Positions 49,594-60,745 of a stretch of 64,000 nucleotides of DNA are shown one piece after another; positions within the stretch are counted from its first letter, which is position 1; each line of letters opens with the position of its first letter. Both the position numbers and the translations under genes were made by a program. Below the pieces are notes generated by a model. The model saw nothing but the letters and a program-made list of their open reading frames with translations. It ran no database searches and had not been told where the DNA came from. Origin of the DNA: Salmonella enterica subsp. diarizonae. Its GTDB lineage: Bacteria > Pseudomonadota > Gammaproteobacteria > Enterobacterales > Enterobacteriaceae. Location of the stretch: positions 496,001 to 560,000 of the forward strand of contig NZ_VXJV01000002.1 of the NCBI RefSeq assembly GCF_008692785.1, read 5' to 3'.

Positions 49594-51188
49594 TGGCTGA
49601 TATTCTGCTGCTCGATAACATCGACTCGTTTACCTGGAACCTGGCAGATCAGCTACGGACCAACGGTCATAACGTGGTGATTTACCGTAATCATATTCCG
49701 GCGCAGACGCTTATCGATCGCCTGGCGACGATGAAAAATCCGGTGCTAATGCTCTCCCCCGGCCCGGGCGTCCCCAGCGAGGCAGGCTGTATGCCGGAGC
49801 TGCTGACCCGACTACGCGGCAAGTTACCGATCATCGGCATTTGCCTGGGGCATCAGGCCATTGTCGAAGCTTACGGCGGTTATGTCGGTCAGGCGGGAGA
49901 AATCCTGCATGGCAAAGCCTCCAGCATTGAACATGACGGTCAGGCGATGTTCGCCGGTCTGGCGAATCCGCTGCCGGTCGCGCGTTATCATTCACTGGTC
50001 GGCAGTAATGTTCCTGCCGGGCTGACCATTAACGCCCATTTCAACGGCATGGTGATGGCGGTACGTCATGATGCGGATCGCGTTTGCGGTTTTCAATTCC
50101 ATCCTGAGTCCATCCTGACAACACAGGGCGCGCGTCTGCTGGAGCAGACATTAGCCTGGGCGCAGCAAAAGCTGGAACCAACAAACACCCTGCAGCCGAT
50201 TCTGGAGAAACTCTATCAGGCGCAAACTCTAACGCAACAAGAGAGCCATCAGTTGTTTTCGGCGGTCGTCCGCGGCGAACTTAAACCTGAACAGCTCGCC
50301 GCCGCGCTGGTGAGCATGAAAATTCGCGGCGAACATCCCAATGAAATTGCCGGCGCCGCCACTGCGCTGCTGGAAAATGCCGCCCCGTTCCCGCGCCCGG
50401 ATTATCTGTTTGCGGATATCGTCGGTACCGGCGGAGACGGCAGTAACAGTATCAATATCTCTACCGCCAGCGCCTTTGTCGCGGCGGCCTGCGGAATGAA
50501 AGTGGCGAAACACGGCAACCGCAGCGTGTCCAGCAAATCGGGATCATCCGATCTGTTGGCGGCGTTCGGTATTAATCTGGATATGAACGCCGATAAATCA
50601 CGTCAGGCGTTAGATGAACTGGGCGTCTGTTTCCTGTTCGCGCCGAAATATCACACCGGATTCCGTCACGCGATGCCGGTTCGCCAACAGTTAAAAACGC
50701 GAACCCTGTTCAACGTACTCGGCCCGCTGATCAACCCGGCGCATCCGCCGCTGGCGTTGATTGGCGTCTACAGCCCGGAACTGGTGCTGCCGATTGCGGA
50801 AACCTTACGGGTATTGGGCTATCAGCGCGCGGCAGTGGTACACAGCGGCGGCATGGATGAGGTTTCGCTCCATGCGCCGACGATTGTCGCGGAGCTGCAT
50901 GACGGCGAAATTAAAAGCTATCAACTTACGGCGGAGGATTTTGGCCTGACGCCTTACCATCAGGAGCAGTTGGCTGGCGGCACGCCGGAAGAAAACCGTG
51001 ACATTCTGACGCGGTTATTACAAGGTAAAGGCGACGCCGCGCATGAGGCTGCCGTCGCCGCCAACGTGGCGATGCTGATGCGTCTGCATGGTCAGGAAGA
51101 TCTCAAAGCCAATGCGCAAACCGTGCTTGATGTTCTACGCAACGGCACCGCATATGACAGAGTCACCGCACTGGCGGCAAGAGGGTAA
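49593..51188 (+). CDS. trpD: Bifunctional anthranilate synthase glutamine amidotransferase / phosphoribosyltransferase
   Basis: A 531-residue TrpG-TrpD fusion as in enterics. The N-terminal class I amidotransferase domain (residues 1 to about 195) has the nucleophile in GICLGHQAI and the His-Glu pair in FHPES. The C-terminal phosphoribosyltransferase has [17 protein letters not shown] and [15 protein letters not shown]. It gives ammonia to TrpE, then adds phosphoribose to anthranilate. Confidence 0.98.
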   Translation: MADILLLDNIDSFTWNLADQLRTNGHNVVIYRNHIPAQTLIDRLATMKNPVLMLSPGPGVPSEAGCMPELLTRLRGKLPIIGICLGHQAIVEAYGGYVGQAGEILHGKASSIEHDGQAMFAGLANPLPVARYHSLVGSNVPAGLTINAHFNGMVMAVRHDADRVCGFQFHPESILTTQGARLLEQTLAWAQQKLEPTNTLQPILEKLYQAQTLTQQESHQLFSAVVRGELKPEQLAAALVSMKIRGEHPNEIAGAATALLENAAPFPRPDYLFADIVGTGGDGSNSINISTASAFVAAACGMKVAKHGNRSVSSKSGSSDLLAAFGINLDMNADKSRQALDELGVCFLFAPKYHTGFRHAMPVRQQLKTRTLFNVLGPLINPAHPPLALIGVYSPELVLPIAETLRVLGYQRAAVVHSGGMDEVSLHAPTIVAELHDGEIKSYQLTAEDFGLTPYHQEQLAGGTPEENRDILTRLLQGKGDAAHEAAVAANVAMLMRLHGQEDLKANAQTVLDVLRNGTAYDRVTALAARG

Positions 51189-51191
51189 ATA

Positions 51192-52550
51192 ATGCAAACC
51201 GTTTTAGCGAAAATCGTCGCAGACAAGGCGATTTGGGTAGAAGCCCGCAAACAGCAACAGCCGCTGGCCAGTTTTCAAAATGAGATCCAGCCAAGTACAC
51301 GCCATTTTTATGATGCGCTCCAGGGCGCGCGTACCGCCTTTATTCTGGAGTGTAAGAAAGCATCTCCATCAAAAGGTGTGATTCGCGATGATTTCGATCC
51401 GGCGCGTATTGCCAGTACTTATAAACATTACGCCTCGGCAATCTCGGTTCTCACCGATGAAAAATATTTCCAGGGGAGCTTCGATTTTCTGCCGGTCGTT
51501 AGCCAAAGTGCGCCGCAGCCGATTCTGTGTAAGGATTTTATTATCGATCCCTATCAGATCTACCTTGCCCGTTACTATCAGGCCGATGCCTGTTTACTGA
51601 TGCTCTCAGTTCTGGATGACGAGCAGTATCGCCAACTCTCCGCCGTCGCGCACAGTCTGAAAATGGGCGTACTCACGGAAGTCAGTAATGACGTAGAACG
51701 GGAGCGCGCGATGGCATTAGGCGCAAAAGTGGTAGGTATCAACAATCGCGATCTGCGCGATCTGTCGATTGATTTGAATCGCACCCGCCAGCTGGCGCCA
51801 AGACTGGGCCACGGCGTGACTGTCATCAGCGAGTCCGGGATTAACACCTACGGTCAGGTACGCGAGCTGAGCCATTTCGCCAACGGTTTTTTAATTGGTT
51901 CCGCGTTAATGGCGCATGACGATCTTAACGCCGCCGTCCGTCGCGTGCTGCTTGGCGAGAATAAAGTCTGCGGCCTGACCCGCGCCCAGGACGCCAAAGC
52001 CGCCTATGACGCTGGCGCCGTCTACGGCGGACTGATTTTCGCTCCCGCCTCGCCTCGTGTCGTCAATATCGACCAGGCGCGGGAGACGATCGCCGCTGCG
52101 CCATTGCAGTACGTCGGCGTTTTCCAGAACGCTGATATCGCCGATGTTTGCCAGAAAGCCGCCGTCCTGTCGCTTTCTGCCGTACAGCTACATGGCAGCG
52201 AAGACCAGGCGTATATCAACGCATTGCGCGAGGCGTTGCCGCGCGATGTGCAAATCTGGAAAGCGCTGAGCGTCGGCGATACCCTTCCCGCGCGCGATTA
52301 TCACCATGTCGATAAATACATTTTCGACAATGGACAAGGCGGCAGCGGACAACGCTTCGATTGGTCGCTACTACAGGGGCAACCGCTGGATAATGTTTTA
52401 CTGGCGGGCGGACTGGCGGCCGATAACTGCGTCCAGGCGGCGCAAGTCGGCTGTGCCGGTCTCGATTTTAATTCTGGTGTGGAGTCACAGCCGGGCATCA
52501 AAGATGCTCGTCTTCTGGCCTCGGTTTTTCAGACACTGCGCGCATATTAA
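51192..52550 (+). CDS. trpC: Bifunctional indole-3-glycerol-phosphate synthase / PRA isomerase
   Basis: A 452-residue TrpC-TrpF fusion. The N-terminal IGP synthase barrel (residues 1 to about 255) shows FILECKKASPSKG and the catalytic Lys in LCKDFIIDPYQ. The C-terminal PRA isomerase barrel begins with KVCGLTRAQDA and has QLHGSED. It carries out steps three and four of tryptophan synthesis. Confidence 0.98.
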   Translation: MQTVLAKIVADKAIWVEARKQQQPLASFQNEIQPSTRHFYDALQGARTAFILECKKASPSKGVIRDDFDPARIASTYKHYASAISVLTDEKYFQGSFDFLPVVSQSAPQPILCKDFIIDPYQIYLARYYQADACLLMLSVLDDEQYRQLSAVAHSLKMGVLTEVSNDVERERAMALGAKVVGINNRDLRDLSIDLNRTRQLAPRLGHGVTVISESGINTYGQVRELSHFANGFLIGSALMAHDDLNAAVRRVLLGENKVCGLTRAQDAKAAYDAGAVYGGLIFAPASPRVVNIDQARETIAAAPLQYVGVFQNADIADVCQKAAVLSLSAVQLHGSEDQAYINALREALPRDVQIWKALSVGDTLPARDYHHVDKYIFDNGQGGSGQRFDWSLLQGQPLDNVLLAGGLAADNCVQAAQVGCAGLDFNSGVESQPGIKDARLLASVFQTLRAY

Positions 52551-52559
52551 GGAAAAAAC

Positions 52560-53753
52560 ATGACAACACTTCTCAATCCCTACTTTGGTGAATTCGGCGG
52601 CATGTACGTGCCGCAGATCCTGATGCCTGCGCTGAACCAGCTTGAAGAGGCCTTCGTCAGCGCGCAAAAAGATCCTGAGTTTCAGGCGCAATTCGCCGAT
52701 CTGCTAAAAAACTACGCGGGGCGCCCCACCGCACTGACGAAATGTCAGAACATTACCGCCGGTACGCGTACCACGTTGTATCTAAAGCGCGAAGATTTAC
52801 TGCACGGCGGCGCGCACAAAACCAATCAGGTACTGGGTCAGGCACTGCTGGCTAAGCGGATGGGTAAAACCGAGATTATCGCTGAAACCGGCGCCGGTCA
52901 GCACGGCGTCGCCTCCGCGCTCGCCAGCGCCCTGCTGGGTCTGAAATGCCGTATTTATATGGGCGCTAAAGACGTTGAGCGCCAGTCGCCGAACGTCTTC
53001 CGTATGCGTCTGATGGGCGCTGAGGTAATCCCGGTTCATAGCGGTTCCTCCACGCTAAAAGATGCCTGCAACGAGGCGTTGCGCGACTGGTCCGGTAGTT
53101 ACGAAACCGCGCACTATATGCTCGGTACGGCGGCAGGCCCGCATCCCTATCCCACCATCGTTCGCGAGTTCCAACGCATGATTGGCGAAGAGACGAAAGC
53201 GCAAATCCTCGACAAAGAGGGCCGTCTGCCAGACGCCGTTATCGCTTGCGTCGGCGGCGGGTCAAACGCTATCGGGATGTTTGCGGATTTTATTAATGAT
53301 ACCAGCGTCGGGCTGATAGGCGTTGAACCGGGCGGCCACGGTATTGAAACCGGCGAGCATGGCGCGCCGCTTAAACATGGTCGCGTTGGCATCTATTTCG
53401 GTATGAAAGCGCCGATGATGCAGACAGCAGACGGGCAAATTGAAGAGTCCTATTCCATTTCCGCCGGGCTCGATTTCCCGTCCGTTGGGCCGCAACATGC
53501 GCACCTGAACAGCATCGGACGCGCGGATTATGTCTCCATTACCGATGATGAAGCGCTGGAAGCATTCAAAACGTTGTGCCGCCATGAGGGAATTATCCCG
53601 GCGCTGGAATCCTCCCACGCGTTGGCGCACGCTCTGAAAATGATGCGCGAGCAGCCGGAAAAAGAGCAACTACTGGTGGTCAATCTCTCTGGCCGCGGCG
53701 ATAAAGACATCTTTACCGTACACGATATCCTGAAAGCGCGAGGGGAAATCTGA
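52560..53753 (+). CDS. trpB: Tryptophan synthase beta chain
   Basis: A 397-residue PLP enzyme joining indole and serine. The PLP lysine lies in HGGAHKTNQ and the phosphate loop in [10 protein letters not shown]. Full length. Its stop shares bases with the trpA start (TGATGG), keeping the alpha and beta chains coupled for the alpha2beta2 complex. Confidence 0.99.
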   Translation: MTTLLNPYFGEFGGMYVPQILMPALNQLEEAFVSAQKDPEFQAQFADLLKNYAGRPTALTKCQNITAGTRTTLYLKREDLLHGGAHKTNQVLGQALLAKRMGKTEIIAETGAGQHGVASALASALLGLKCRIYMGAKDVERQSPNVFRMRLMGAEVIPVHSGSSTLKDACNEALRDWSGSYETAHYMLGTAAGPHPYPTIVREFQRMIGEETKAQILDKEGRLPDAVIACVGGGSNAIGMFADFINDTSVGLIGVEPGGHGIETGEHGAPLKHGRVGIYFGMKAPMMQTADGQIEESYSISAGLDFPSVGPQHAHLNSIGRADYVSITDDEALEAFKTLCRHEGIIPALESSHALAHALKMMREQPEKEQLLVVNLSGRGDKDIFTVHDILKARGEI

Positions 53754-54559
53754 TGGAACACTACGAAAAATTATTTGCACAGCTCAACGATCGCCGGGAA
53801 GGCGCCTTTGTCCCCTTCGTGACCCTGGGCGACCCTGGCATTGAACAGTCACTGAAAATTATCGACACGCTGATTGACGCTGGCGCCGATGCTCTGGAGT
53901 TAGGGGTTCCCTTCTCCGATCCGCTGGCCGATGGCCCCACTATCCAGAATGCGAACTTACGCGCCTTTGCCGCTGGCGTCACGCCAGCTCAGTGCTTTGA
54001 AATGCTGGCGCTGATTCGTGAAAAACACCCGACCATTCCGATTGGCCTGCTAATGTACGCCAACCTGGTGTTCAATAACGGCATAGATGCGTTTTATGCC
54101 CGTTGTGAACAGGTTGGCGTAGATTCCGTGCTGGTCGCGGACGTCCCGGTTGAAGAATCGGCCCCCTTCCGCCAGGCGGCATTACGACATAATATCGCGC
54201 CGATCTTCATCTGCCCGCCAAATGCGGATGATGATCTTCTGCGCCAGATCGCATCTTACGGCCGCGGTTATACCTACCTGCTTTCCCGCTCGGGCGTCAC
54301 CGGCGCAGAAAACCGTGGCGCATTGCCGTTGCATCATCTCCTTGAGAAGCTTAAAGAGTACCATGCCGCGCCTGCGTTACAGGGCTTCGGCATCTCCTCG
54401 CCGGAACAGGTGTCTGCGGCCATTCGTGCCGGGGCGGCTGGCGCAATCTCCGGTTCAGCCATTGTCAACATTATCGAGAAAAACCACTCGTCTTCAGAGC
54501 AGATGTTGGCGGAACTCAGGTCCTTTGTCTCAGCCATGAAAGCCGCCAGTCGCGTATAA
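53753..54559 (+). CDS. trpA: Tryptophan synthase alpha chain
   Basis: A 268-residue TIM barrel cleaving indole-3-glycerol phosphate to indole. Catalytic Glu and Asp lie in [17 protein letters not shown]. Last gene of the operon, followed by a terminator. Confidence 0.99.
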   Translation: MEHYEKLFAQLNDRREGAFVPFVTLGDPGIEQSLKIIDTLIDAGADALELGVPFSDPLADGPTIQNANLRAFAAGVTPAQCFEMLALIREKHPTIPIGLLMYANLVFNNGIDAFYARCEQVGVDSVLVADVPVEESAPFRQAALRHNIAPIFICPPNADDDLLRQIASYGRGYTYLLSRSGVTGAENRGALPLHHLLEKLKEYHAAPALQGFGISSPEQVSAAIRAGAAGAISGSAIVNIIEKNHSSSEQMLAELRSFVSAMKAASRV

Positions 54560-54565
54560 CGAGTA

Positions 54566-54597
54566 AAGCCGTCAGCATAACGCTGGCGGCTTAATTA
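54566..54597 (+). terminator. trp operon terminator
   Basis: AAGCCGTCAGC pairs with GCTGGCGGCTT (one G-T pair) around ATAAC, followed by a moderately T-rich TAATTATT. It begins seven bases after the trpA stop. Confidence 0.85.
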
Positions 54598-55037
54598 TTG
54601 GTTGTGCTGAGCCATAGCCATGCTTCAGAAGTACATCATCAATCTTTTTGGTGATATTCTCTGTCTGGCTTTCAGAAAGTCTGAAGCGAAGTTTTGCTAA
54701 GAAAACTCCTAATCACGCCGATAAATTTATCGTTTTCACGTCAGTTTCCCCTTCTTTATGTAAAGAAATGTCAGCAAACGATACGTTAATGTTTCTATTG
54801 CCGCAGATAGTGACTCTTGTTATTAATAGCAATGCAAAGCATTTTCTGTTAAATCGCTTATTCTAAAAGAAAATATAGAATATATTATCACTAAACCTGT
54901 TTTTATACGTTATTTACGTGGTAAATCACAACTAATTCCGCCAATTTGACTAATCGGCTTAACCAACTAATTTTAATAGGGTGTCGACACGGTTAAAAAC
55001 CGAATTTTTCAGTAATCAACGAGACAGGAGAAATAAT
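54598..55037. other. Gap between trpA and yciG with a possible gene remnant and promoter
   Basis: On the minus strand 54590-54740 reads SA, a stop, then LGVFLAKLRFRLSESQTEN and KIDDVLLKHGYGSAQ. It looks coding but is cut by a TGA where Trp could stand, and I do not recognise it. The segment 54840-55030 is AT-rich and should hold the stress-inducible promoter of yciGFE-katN. Confidence 0.4.
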
Positions 55038-55220
55038 ATGGCCGAACATCGTGGTGGTTCAGGAAATTTCGCCGAAAATCGTGAGAAAGCATCTGAAGCA
55101 GGCCGCAAAGGCGGTCAACATAGCGGTGGGAATTTCAAAAACGATCCGCAACGAGCTTCTGAAGCCGGTAAAAAAGGTGGCCAGAATAGTCACGGCGGAC
55201 GTAAATCCGATAATTCCTGA
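55038..55220 (+). CDS. yciG: YciG, KGG-repeat stress protein
   Basis: A 60-residue hydrophilic protein from the ATG at 55038 with CAGGAG upstream; a frame from 54981 adds residues absent in E. coli. It carries two KGG repeats (ASEAGRKGGQHSGGNF and ASEAGKKGGQNSHGG), found in small general-stress proteins. First gene of yciGFE-katN, a sigma-S-dependent operon in Salmonella. Molecular function unknown. Confidence 0.92.
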   Translation: MAEHRGGSGNFAENREKASEAGRKGGQHSGGNFKNDPQRASEAGKKGGQNSHGGRKSDNS

Positions 55221-55309
55221 TTTACTGTAACGTAAATATATCGCGTGATTTTATCAAGAAATCTGCGAGTCTTCTGGCTCGCAGTATTTTGCCCAGGAGA
55301 GTTAGATTT

Positions 55310-55813
55310 ATGAATATCAAAACCGTTGAAGACCTTTTTATCCATCTACTTTCAGACACCTATAGTGCAGAAAAACAATTAACCAAGGCTCTTTCTAAAC
55401 TTGCCAGAGCCACCTCTAATGAAAAATTAAGCCAGGCCTTTCATTCTCATCTTGAAGAAACCCAGGGTCAGATTGAACGTATTGATCAGATCGTCGAATC
55501 TGAATCTGGCATTAAACTGAAAAGAATGAAATGCGTCGCTATGGAAGGGCTGATTGAAGAAGCCAATGAAGTCATCGAAAGTACGGAGAAAAATGAAGTA
55601 CGCGATGCAGCGCTTATCGCCGCGGCGCAAAAAGTCGAGCATTACGAAATCGCCAGCTACGGCACGCTAGCCACCCTGGCCGAGCAGCTCGGCTATAGCA
55701 AGGCATTAAAACTGCTCAAAGAAACCCTCGACGAGGAAAAACAAACTGATTTAAAACTTACCGATTTAGCAGTCAGCAATGTTAATAAAAGTGCTGAACG
55801 CAAATCGAAATAA
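55310..55813 (+). CDS. yciF: YciF, ferritin-like DUF892 protein
   Basis: A 167-residue four-helix-bundle protein from the ATG at 55310 (MNIKTVEDLFIHLLSDTYSA); an upstream extension to 55289 lacks family support. Glu and His residues suited to a di-metal site are spread in EKQLTKAL, HLEETQGQ, and KVEHYEIA. Induced in stationary phase and by bile in Salmonella. Enzymatic activity is not firmly known. Confidence 0.94.
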   Translation: MNIKTVEDLFIHLLSDTYSAEKQLTKALSKLARATSNEKLSQAFHSHLEETQGQIERIDQIVESESGIKLKRMKCVAMEGLIEEANEVIESTEKNEVRDAALIAAAQKVEHYEIASYGTLATLAEQLGYSKALKLLKETLDEEKQTDLKLTDLAVSNVNKSAERKSK

Positions 55814-55886
55814 TATTTTTAATTATCAGCTTGCATGATTCCGATTTTATTATCGGAGCAGATTATCACGCATTGAGGAATTTAAA

Positions 55887-56393
55887 ATGAATTATACTGA
55901 ACATTATCATGACTGGCTTCGTGACGCCCATGCCATGGAAAAACAGGCAGAATCGATGCTTGAATCTATGGCCAGCCGTATTGAAAATTATCCTGATATA
56001 AAAGCCAGAATTGAACAACATATTAGTGAAACCAAACATCAAATTACCATGCTCGAGGAAGTGTTGGACCGTAATGGCATTTCCCGTTCGGTGTTGAAAG
56101 ACTCCATGAGTAAAATGGCAGCAATGGGGCAATCTATCGGTGGCATGTTCCCTTCCGATGAAATTGTCAAAGGCTCAATTAGCGGTTATGTTTTCGAGCA
56201 GTTCGAAATTGCTTGTTATACCTCCCTGCTGGCGGCGGCAAAAAAAGCGGGCGATACCGCTTCAATTCCGACGATTGAAGCCATTCTGAAAGAAGAAATG
56301 CAAATGGCTGACTGGCTTATCAAACATATTCCGCAGACTACGGAACAATTTTTACTGCGATCTGAAGCAGATGGCGTTGAAGCCAAGAAATAA
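55887..56393 (+). CDS. yciE: YciE, ferritin-like DUF892 protein
   Basis: A 168-residue relative of YciF with the same helical-bundle pattern (HAMEKQAESMLES, HISETKHQITMLEE, EQFEIACYTSLL). Same length as E. coli YciE. Lies between yciF and katN in the stress operon and likely binds a di-iron or Mn centre, by family resemblance. Confidence 0.94.
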   Translation: MNYTEHYHDWLRDAHAMEKQAESMLESMASRIENYPDIKARIEQHISETKHQITMLEEVLDRNGISRSVLKDSMSKMAAMGQSIGGMFPSDEIVKGSISGYVFEQFEIACYTSLLAAAKKAGDTASIPTIEAILKEEMQMADWLIKHIPQTTEQFLLRSEADGVEAKK

Positions 56394-56412
56394 ATAATAA
56401 GCAGGAGGCAAT

Positions 56413-57291
56413 ATGTTTCGACACGTAAAACAACTTCAATATACAGTGCGAGTAAGCGAGCCTAATCCTGGATTAGCGAACCTGCTGCTGGAACAGTTTG
56501 GCGGCCCGCAGGGCGAACTGGCGGCTGCATGTCGCTATTTCACTCAAGGTTTAAGCGATGATGATGCCGGTCGTAGAGAGATGTTAATGGACATCGCCAC
56601 CGAAGAACTGAGTCATCTGGAAATTATCGGCTCACTGGTAGGGATGCTTAACAAAGGCGCTAAAGGCGAGCTGGCGGAAGGCACCGAAAGCGAAGCGGAA
56701 CTTTATCGCTCGCTGACGCAGAATGGTAATGACAGCCATATCACCTCTCTGCTGTATGGCGGCGGCCCTGCGTTAACGAACTCCGGCGGCGTACCGTGGA
56801 CTGCGGCTTATATTGATACTATCGGCGAAGTCACAGCCGATCTACGCTCAAACATCGCGGCAGAGGCGCGAGCGAAGATTATTTATGAACGCCTGATTAA
56901 TCTGACCGACGATCCTGGCGTAAAAGACACGCTCAGCTTCTTAATGACCCGTGAAGTCGCGCACCAGCTCTCTTTTGAAAAGGCGCTGTATTCGATTCGT
57001 AACAACTTCCCGCCGGGTAAATTACCGCCGGTAGAACAGTATACCGACGTGTACTACAACATGTCGCAAGGCGACGATCCGCGAGGTAGCTGGAATAGCG
57101 ATGAGAACTTCAACTATGTCGCAGAACCGATGCCTGCTGTTGATGGCGGCGATGGCCTGGCGACAGTGAAATTGCCGCGCGAGCAGTTGGCGCTGCTCAA
57201 AGCGATGGCAGAAAGAACGAAATCGGACCCCACCGTTGATCCTCTCACTGGCGCAGAACTAGGCTGCGGCGAACCGAAAGAAGACAAGTGA
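56413..57291 (+). CDS. katN: KatN, non-haem manganese catalase
   Basis: A 292-residue di-manganese catalase that breaks down hydrogen peroxide. Metal-binding Glu/His pairs are visible in GELAAACRYF, ATEELSHLEI, AEARAKIIYERL and MTREVAHQLSFEKAL. It is typical of Salmonella, where it is sigma-S-regulated, and absent from most E. coli K-12 relatives. Last gene of the operon; GGAGG lies upstream. Confidence 0.95.
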   Translation: MFRHVKQLQYTVRVSEPNPGLANLLLEQFGGPQGELAAACRYFTQGLSDDDAGRREMLMDIATEELSHLEIIGSLVGMLNKGAKGELAEGTESEAELYRSLTQNGNDSHITSLLYGGGPALTNSGGVPWTAAYIDTIGEVTADLRSNIAAEARAKIIYERLINLTDDPGVKDTLSFLMTREVAHQLSFEKALYSIRNNFPPGKLPPVEQYTDVYYNMSQGDDPRGSWNSDENFNYVAEPMPAVDGGDGLATVKLPREQLALLKAMAERTKSDPTVDPLTGAELGCGEPKEDK

Positions 57292-57329
57292 GTTCCGACA
57301 AGTAAAATCCGTGTGTCATGTCCTTTTTT

Positions 57330-57354
57330 GACCCCGCCTGGCGGGGTCTTTTTT
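57330..57354. terminator. Terminator between convergent katN and ompW
   Basis: GACCCCGC pairs with GCGGGGTC around a CTG loop and is followed by six T on the plus strand; the A-run in front (CCTTTTTT on the plus strand reads as T-poor on minus) favours the katN direction. Confidence 0.9.
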
Positions 57355-57372
57355 CGTCACAACATCACGCGA

Positions 57373-58011
57373 TTAGAAACGATAGCCTGCCGAGAACATA
57401 AATACCCATGGGTCCAGACGCACGCTGTCATGATGCTGAACGCCGCCCATTTTATAATTGGCGGTAGTATCAATATCCATGTACCAGACAGAGGCGCCAA
57501 TTAACCAGTCGCGGTTAATCAGGTAATCTACCCCAACTTGCCCTGCCGCGCCCCAGGAATCCTTAAAGCTCAGATCGGACAGCCCGGCATTTTTACCATT
57601 ATCGTTGAAGTCGTTATCGAAGAAGGTGGTGTAATTCACCCCTACGCCGACATAAGGACGCACTTTGCTGCTGGAATCGCCGAAGTACCACTGCGCCATT
57701 AACGTTGGCGGTAACAGGTGAACCGTGGCGATATCGCCCGTCGTGCCCGTACCCACCTTATGGCGGAACGGCGTGGCCGCCAGCAATTCAACCCCGATAT
57801 TGTCCGTCGCCATGTAAGTGAATGTCAGGCCGAGTTGCGTGTTATTACTCACATCAAACCCGTTTAAATGCCCCAGCGTACCACCCGCCCCTTCTGTAGG
57901 TCTGACGGTTGCCGGGCCTGCGCGCATAAAGAATTCTCCGGCTTCGTGCGCGTACGCGCTGCCTGAGAGAAGAGTTGTTAATGCCAGTGCCGCCACTGTG
58001 AATTTTTTCAT
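57373..58011 (-). CDS. ompW: OmpW, eight-stranded outer-membrane protein
   Basis: A 212-residue outer-membrane beta-barrel from the ATG at 58011. The signal peptide MKKFTVAALALTTLLSGSA with AYA cleavage precedes the barrel, which ends in the C-terminal Phe of FMFSAGYRF, the BAM recognition residue. It forms a narrow hydrophobic channel, is the colicin S4 receptor, and responds to oxygen, osmolarity and oxidative stress. The longer frame to 58089 is not used in E. coli. Confidence 0.97.
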   Translation of the reverse strand: MKKFTVAALALTTLLSGSAYAHEAGEFFMRAGPATVRPTEGAGGTLGHLNGFDVSNNTQLGLTFTYMATDNIGVELLAATPFRHKVGTGTTGDIATVHLLPPTLMAQWYFGDSSSKVRPYVGVGVNYTTFFDNDFNDNGKNAGLSDLSFKDSWGAAGQVGVDYLINRDWLIGASVWYMDIDTTANYKMGGVQHHDSVRLDPWVFMFSAGYRF

Positions 58012-58070
58012 ACCCGCTCCATCGTTATGGTTATAAAAGCGTGATGAATATACCCACAATGAAGTAATAA

Positions 58071-58089
58071 GTGATCTAACACAGATCAC
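58071..58089. promoter_or_regulatory. Palindrome upstream of ompW
   Basis: GTGATCT and AGATCAC are separated by five bases, about 60 bases before the ompW start. The arms resemble CRP/FNR half-sites but the spacing is unusual for CRP. The binding protein is not known. Confidence 0.4.
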
Positions 58090-58114
58090 ATTTGTTCTTA
58101 TAATTTAACATTTA

Positions 58115-58128
58115 TTGATCCAGATTAA
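58115..58128. promoter_or_regulatory. FNR-like site upstream of ompW
   Basis: TTGATCCAGATTAA matches the FNR consensus TTGAT-N4-ATCAA at all but one position. E. coli ompW is known to be FNR-activated, which supports the reading. Confidence 0.5.
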
Positions 58129-58348
58129 TTTAGAACTTGCATTAAAAATCCTGGTTATAGGAATTCAGATCAATTTTGACATATTCACGCTATGCAAATA
58201 TTTGCCTGCTCCTGTTGCCCTGGCGATAAAGGCTGGCTAAGGTAATCAATGTTCCGCAATGGCGCGTGGCGTTAAGATTCGCGAACACTGCGGGACAGAT
58301 TAATTTCCGTTGTAATCTATTGATACGTGAGTTTTTTGCAGGTGAGTC

Positions 58349-59522
<1,174 letters not shown>

Positions 59523-59578
59523 TCCGCAATGCGCCGTTACGCGGCGCATTCGACGCTCGTTGATGATGGAATCGAAGA

Positions 59579-60118
59579 ATGAAGCAGTTTCTGGATTTTT
59601 TACCGCTGGTTGTCTTTTTTGCGTTTTATAAACTTTATGACATCTATGCGGCGACCTCCGCACTGATTGTCGCGACGGCAATCGTGCTGATTTATAGCTG
59701 GGTACGCTATCGGAAAATAGAGAAGATGGCGCTGATTACCTTTGTTCTGGTTGCCGTCTTCGGCGGTCTGACGCTCTTTTTCCATAACGATGAGTTTATT
59801 AAATGGAAGGTGACAGTTATTTATGCGCTGTTCGCCGGCGCGCTGTTAATAAGCCAGTGGGTGATGAAAAAACCGTTAATCCAACGTATGTTAGGTAAAG
59901 AACTGGCACTGCCGCAACAGGTCTGGTCAAAGCTGAACCTGGCATGGGCGCTGTTTTTTATTGTGTGCGGTCTGGCTAACATTTATATCGCCTTCTGGTT
60001 GCCGCAAAATATCTGGGTCAACTTTAAGGTCTTCGGACTCACGGCGCTGACGCTCATTTTTACCCTGCTGAGCGGTGTCTATATCTACCGGCATCTGCCA
60101 CAGGAAGATAAATCATAA
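59579..60118 (+). CDS. yciB: YciB, inner-membrane protein linked to septation/envelope
   Basis: A 179-residue protein with five or so transmembrane helices ([15 protein letters not shown] at the start), belonging to the intracellular septation protein A (IspZ) family. In E. coli it interacts with elongation and division complexes and affects envelope integrity. Follows yciC. Confidence 0.94.
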   Translation: MKQFLDFLPLVVFFAFYKLYDIYAATSALIVATAIVLIYSWVRYRKIEKMALITFVLVAVFGGLTLFFHNDEFIKWKVTVIYALFAGALLISQWVMKKPLIQRMLGKELALPQQVWSKLNLAWALFFIVCGLANIYIAFWLPQNIWVNFKVFGLTALTLIFTLLSGVYIYRHLPQEDKS

Positions 60119-60274
60119 TCCTCCCGTGACTTATCGCCAGACTGAGAACGTCTGGCGATATTTTCTCCACCTTTACGCCCTGCACTTTCCCTTCAGTACC
60201 TTTATTCCCACTATTCTCCACACAAAATTCATAGTAGCATCGCGGCTGTAATTTTTTCTGATAGTCGGTTTACA

Positions 60275-60676
60275 ATGACAATAATGGATAATACCCCTAA
60301 GGGCGAGCTGGTTTTACGTACATTGGCCATGCCTGCCGATACCAATGCAAACGGCGATATTTTTGGCGGCTGGCTGATGTCGCAAATGGATATTGGCGGC
60401 GCGATACTGGCCAAAGAGATCGCGCACGGTCGGGTTGTCACCGTTCGCGTGGAAGGAATGACATTTCTGCGCCCCGTCGCGGTTGGCGATGTCGTATGCT
60501 GCTACGCGCGCTGCGTTAAACGCGGTACGACGTCTGTTAGCATCAATATTGAAGTCTGGGTGAAAAAAGTGGCGTCAGAACCGATTGGACAGCGCTACAA
60601 GGCCACCGAGGCGCTGTTCATTTATGTTGCCGTCGATCCGGACGGTAAACCCCGCCCGCTCCCGGTTCAGGGTTAA
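60275..60676 (+). CDS. yciA: YciA, acyl-CoA thioesterase
   Basis: A 133-residue hot-dog fold thioesterase with the catalytic region ANGDIFGGWLMSQMDIGG and FLRPVAVGD. It hydrolyses a broad range of short to medium acyl-CoAs and forms hexamers. An ATG three codons in is an alternative start. It converges with tonB across a shared hairpin. Confidence 0.95.
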   Translation: MTIMDNTPKGELVLRTLAMPADTNANGDIFGGWLMSQMDIGGAILAKEIAHGRVVTVRVEGMTFLRPVAVGDVVCCYARCVKRGTTSVSINIEVWVKKVASEPIGQRYKATEALFIYVAVDPDGKPRPLPVQG

Positions 60677-60703
60677 GTATGCCCGTCAGGTAACATACTT
60701 ACA

Positions 60704-60737
60704 CCGCCAGCAGGTGATGTTATATTCCCGCTGGCGG
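60704..60737. terminator. Bidirectional hairpin between yciA and tonB
   Basis: CCGCCAGC pairs with GCTGGCGG across an 18-base loop in the gap between the converging genes; a shared tonB/yciA terminator is known at this place in E. coli. Confidence 0.7.
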
Positions 60738-60745
60738 CACCAGAG

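Larger units (their letters stand above)
58012..58348. other. ompW upstream regulatory region
   Basis: No gene is seen. Two regulatory-looking sites lie near ompW (58071-58089 and 58115-58128), and the plus-strand half leads to the YkgJ-family gene. Confidence 0.5.
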
